Assembly: GCA_945971355.1 (NCBI GenBank)
Contig: CAMFPD010000098.1
Span: forward strand, 1 to 7,615
DNA length: 7,615 bases
Origin: an uncultured Lachnobacterium sp.
GTDB taxonomy: Bacteria > Bacillota > Clostridia > Lachnospirales > Lachnospiraceae
Reading direction: 5' to 3'
A program made the position numbers and the translations under genes. Below, piece by piece: positions 6,339-7,615 of this stretch; within the stretch, counting starts at the first letter, position 1, and each line of letters starts with the position of its first letter. The notes beneath the pieces were generated by a model. That model saw nothing but the letters and a program-made list of their open reading frames with translations. It was not told the origin of the DNA and ran no database searches.

Positions 6339-6609
6339 AAATCATCAAAAATTATTCCTTTAAATTTATTTTGGTCTTGCAAAATCTTATCATATAGATT
6401 ACATTAAAAATACAAATCATTGCTCACTACATTATCAGAGCATCGGGGATTGATTCTATCCTATATTTTCCAATTTAGAATTTACGCAAAGTCAATTTAT
6501 ATGTTTTATTGATTTTTCCATCAAAAGAACATATACTGAGAGTATCAGAACATATATAGTGACTCTTCGTTAGGTTTTTGTGACTATCTATAAGAAAATA
6601 TCAATTAGG
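6339..6609. other. Gene-free AT-rich intergenic stretch
   Basis: I found no supported ORF, tRNA or other RNA gene between the terminator and the promoter of the nuclease-like gene. The only structure I see is the spaced repeat element at 6526-6556. Confidence 0.6.
6526..6556. repeat. Direct repeat AGAACATATA x2 around a small dyad
   Basis: AGAACATATA occurs at 6526-6535 and again at 6547-6556, a start-to-start distance of 21 bp, or about two helical turns. Between and overlapping them is the dyad ATACT-GAG-AGTAT (6533-6545). The element lies about 54 bp upstream of the -35 box of the nuclease-like gene and could bind a regulator. AT-rich DNA can produce such repeats by chance. Confidence 0.35.
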
Positions 6610-6637
6610 TTAACATTTCCTCGGTTCTCTGTATAAG
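6610..6637 (+). promoter_or_regulatory. Probable promoter of the Rpn-like gene
   Basis: TTAACA (6610-6615) and TATAAG (6632-6637) are each one base from consensus and are separated by 16 bp. The start would be near 6644, leaving a short leader before the GGGGGA ribosome binding site (6664-6669) and the ATG at 6673. Confidence 0.5.
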
Positions 6638-6672
6638 CCATTTGTAAATACAATAGAGAAGCTGGGGGAATT

Positions 6673-7566
6673 ATGACAAATTTAAATGTAAAAACTAACA
6701 GACAGTATAGGGACAGATTGTTCAGACTGTTATTCGGCAGAATTGAAATGAAAGCCAATATAGTATCTCTGTATAATGCATTACAATGTACTAATTATAC
6801 AGTAGAAACTGAGCTTGAAATAACCACTCTCGAGGATGCTATATACATCAAAATGAAAAATGATGTTTCACTACTCATTGACAGCAATCTTGCATTGTGG
6901 GAGCAGCAAAGCTCATATAATCCAAATATGCCACTTCGTGGGCTTATGTATTTTGGAAATCTGTACGATTCATATATAGATAAAAATAATCTTAACATAT
7001 ATGGTGAATCATTAGTGAAGATTCCTACTCCACAATACGTTGTATTCTATAATGGTGACAAGGATATCGAGGCAGTTCGAAAATTAAGATTATCCGATTC
7101 CTTTATAAATCCTGACAGTTCATGCGATTTTGAATGGACTGCAACCATGTATAATCTCAACAAAGGTAAAAACGAAGATTTACTATCCAAATGTAAACCA
7201 TTGGCAGATTATATGACATTAGTTAACTATATAAAAGAAAATCAAGCAAAAGGATTACCTGTCGAGGAAGCAATTGATAATGCCGTTGTAAGATGTATAT
7301 CCGAAAATGTTATGGCAGATTTCTTAAAGAATCACAGAGCGGAGGTGATGGATGTGTGTATTACAGAATATAACGAGAAGACATTTGTAGAGGGCATCCG
7401 TGAAGAAGGCCGTGAAGAAGGCCGTGCCGAGGGGCTTGTTACTGGTCGTGAAAATGAGATTTATTTAAGTGTACAGGATGGCGATTACGGAATCAGCCGC
7501 GGTGCTGAAAAGCTCGGTATTACAGAATCAGAGTTTATTAAGAAAATGGAAGCCGCTGGATACAAG
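6673..7566 (+). CDS. Rpn-family PD-(D/E)XK nuclease/transposase-like protein, 3' truncated
   Basis: This partial gene encodes 298 genuine residues with no stop before the contig end. The N-terminal part (about 10-145) resembles the Rpn/PD-(D/E)XK transposase-like nucleases common in Lachnospiraceae. It has YRDRLFRLLFG (12-22), LEITTLEDAIYIKMKNDVS (48-66), then D70 and E77-Q-Q79, matching the D...ExQ active-site pattern, followed by SYNPNMPLRGLMYF (81-94) and PTPQYVVFYNG (118-128). A typical EEGREEGRAEG repeat sits at 244-254. A helical end follows (270-298, ISRGAEKLGITESEFIKKME), as is usual for these proteins, so probably only a few residues are missing (inference). Known Rpn proteins are DNA endonucleases that promote RecA-independent recombination; activity here is untested. 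The ATG at 6673 has GGGGG 4 nt upstream. The open frame continues to 7615, but everything after 7566 is adapter sequence and must not be translated. Confidence 0.85.
7399..7434 (+). repeat. 12-bp tandem repeat encoding REEG units
   Basis: CGTGAAGAAGGC occurs twice exactly (7399-7410, 7411-7422), followed by a diverged third copy CGTGCCGAGGGG (7423-7434). It encodes REEG-REEG-RAEG in the Rpn-like protein. Such charged linker repeats are characteristic of this family and can change length in frame. Confidence 0.85.
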
Positions 7567-7615
7567 CTGTCTCTTATACACATCTCCCGAGCCCACGAGA
7601 CTAAGGCGAATCTCG
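7567..7615. other. Illumina Nextera adapter contamination (not genomic)
   Basis: Position 7567 begins the 19-base complement of the Tn5 mosaic end, CTGTCTCTTATACACATCT (7567-7585). The P7-side read-2 adapter follows (CCCGAGCCCACGAGAC, 7586-7601), which has one C more than the standard CCGAGCCCACGAGAC. Next come the N701 index TAAGGCGA (7602-7609) and ATCTCG (7610-7615), the first bases of the P7 flow-cell sequence. The order and content match a Nextera library read-through, so this tail should be trimmed. Confidence 0.98.

Noticed and set aside
7567..7585. Tn5 transposon end / mobile element
   Set aside because: The 19-bp mosaic end is followed directly by the Nextera adapter, an index and P7 sequence, so it is a library artefact and not a genomic transposon.
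1..7615. CRISPR array, tRNA, rRNA, phage or defence island
   Set aside because: No regularly spaced identical repeats, cloverleaf-like RNA sequence, integrase or multi-gene defence operon was seen; the only defence/selfish-type gene is the lone Rpn-like nuclease.

Overview
The window looks like a contig from a low-GC, motile Clostridia bacterium, most likely a Lachnospiraceae member. I infer this from AT-rich intergenic DNA, strong AGGAG/GGAGG-type ribosome binding sites, a methyl-accepting chemotaxis protein, a YvyF-like flagellar protein, a DUF6106-like membrane protein, a GH133 glycogen debranching enzyme and an Rpn/PD-(D/E)XK nuclease-like protein with EGREEG repeats. I cannot name a genus from sequence alone.

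Layout. 1-1902 (minus): a complete 633-residue chemoreceptor with a 15-bp tandem repeat at its 3' end that encodes a tyrosine-rich acidic tail. 1903-2301: its promoter, a long near-perfect hairpin (2043-2092) whose G.U pattern points to a minus-strand transcript (probable terminator between murI and the receptor gene), and a doubtful 61-codon ORF on the plus strand. 2302-3081 (minus): glutamate racemase murI, starting at TTG. 3185-3598 (plus): YvyF-like protein with two zinc-knuckle pairs around a helix-turn-helix, driven by a perfect extended -10 promoter. 3608-4105 (minus): two-TM membrane protein, convergent with the preceding gene and only 9 bp from it. 4106-4269: a divergent control region with a 14-bp dyad followed by three 10-bp tandem repeats. 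4270-6276 (plus): GH133 debranching enzyme, followed by a clear intrinsic terminator. 6339-6672: gene-free AT-rich DNA with a spaced direct repeat and a promoter. 6673-7566 (plus): Rpn-like nuclease protein, cut off at the contig end.

The most important observation concerns data quality. The last 49 bases (7567-7615) are not genomic. They match the Illumina Nextera read-2 adapter: the 19-base Tn5 mosaic end, then the P7-side adapter with one extra C, then the N701 i7 index TAAGGCGA, then the first bases of the P7 flow-cell sequence. The adapter is in frame with the nuclease gene and would add 16 artificial residues to a predicted protein.

The genes do not form one pathway. Each strand switch makes a short independent unit: chemotaxis, peptidoglycan precursor synthesis (D-glutamate), a flagellum-associated regulator, an unknown membrane protein, storage-polysaccharide breakdown and a selfish-type nuclease. 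I found no convincing previously undescribed system. The most useful leads are the receptor tail, the hairpin at 2043-2092 and the repeat array at 4151-4192.
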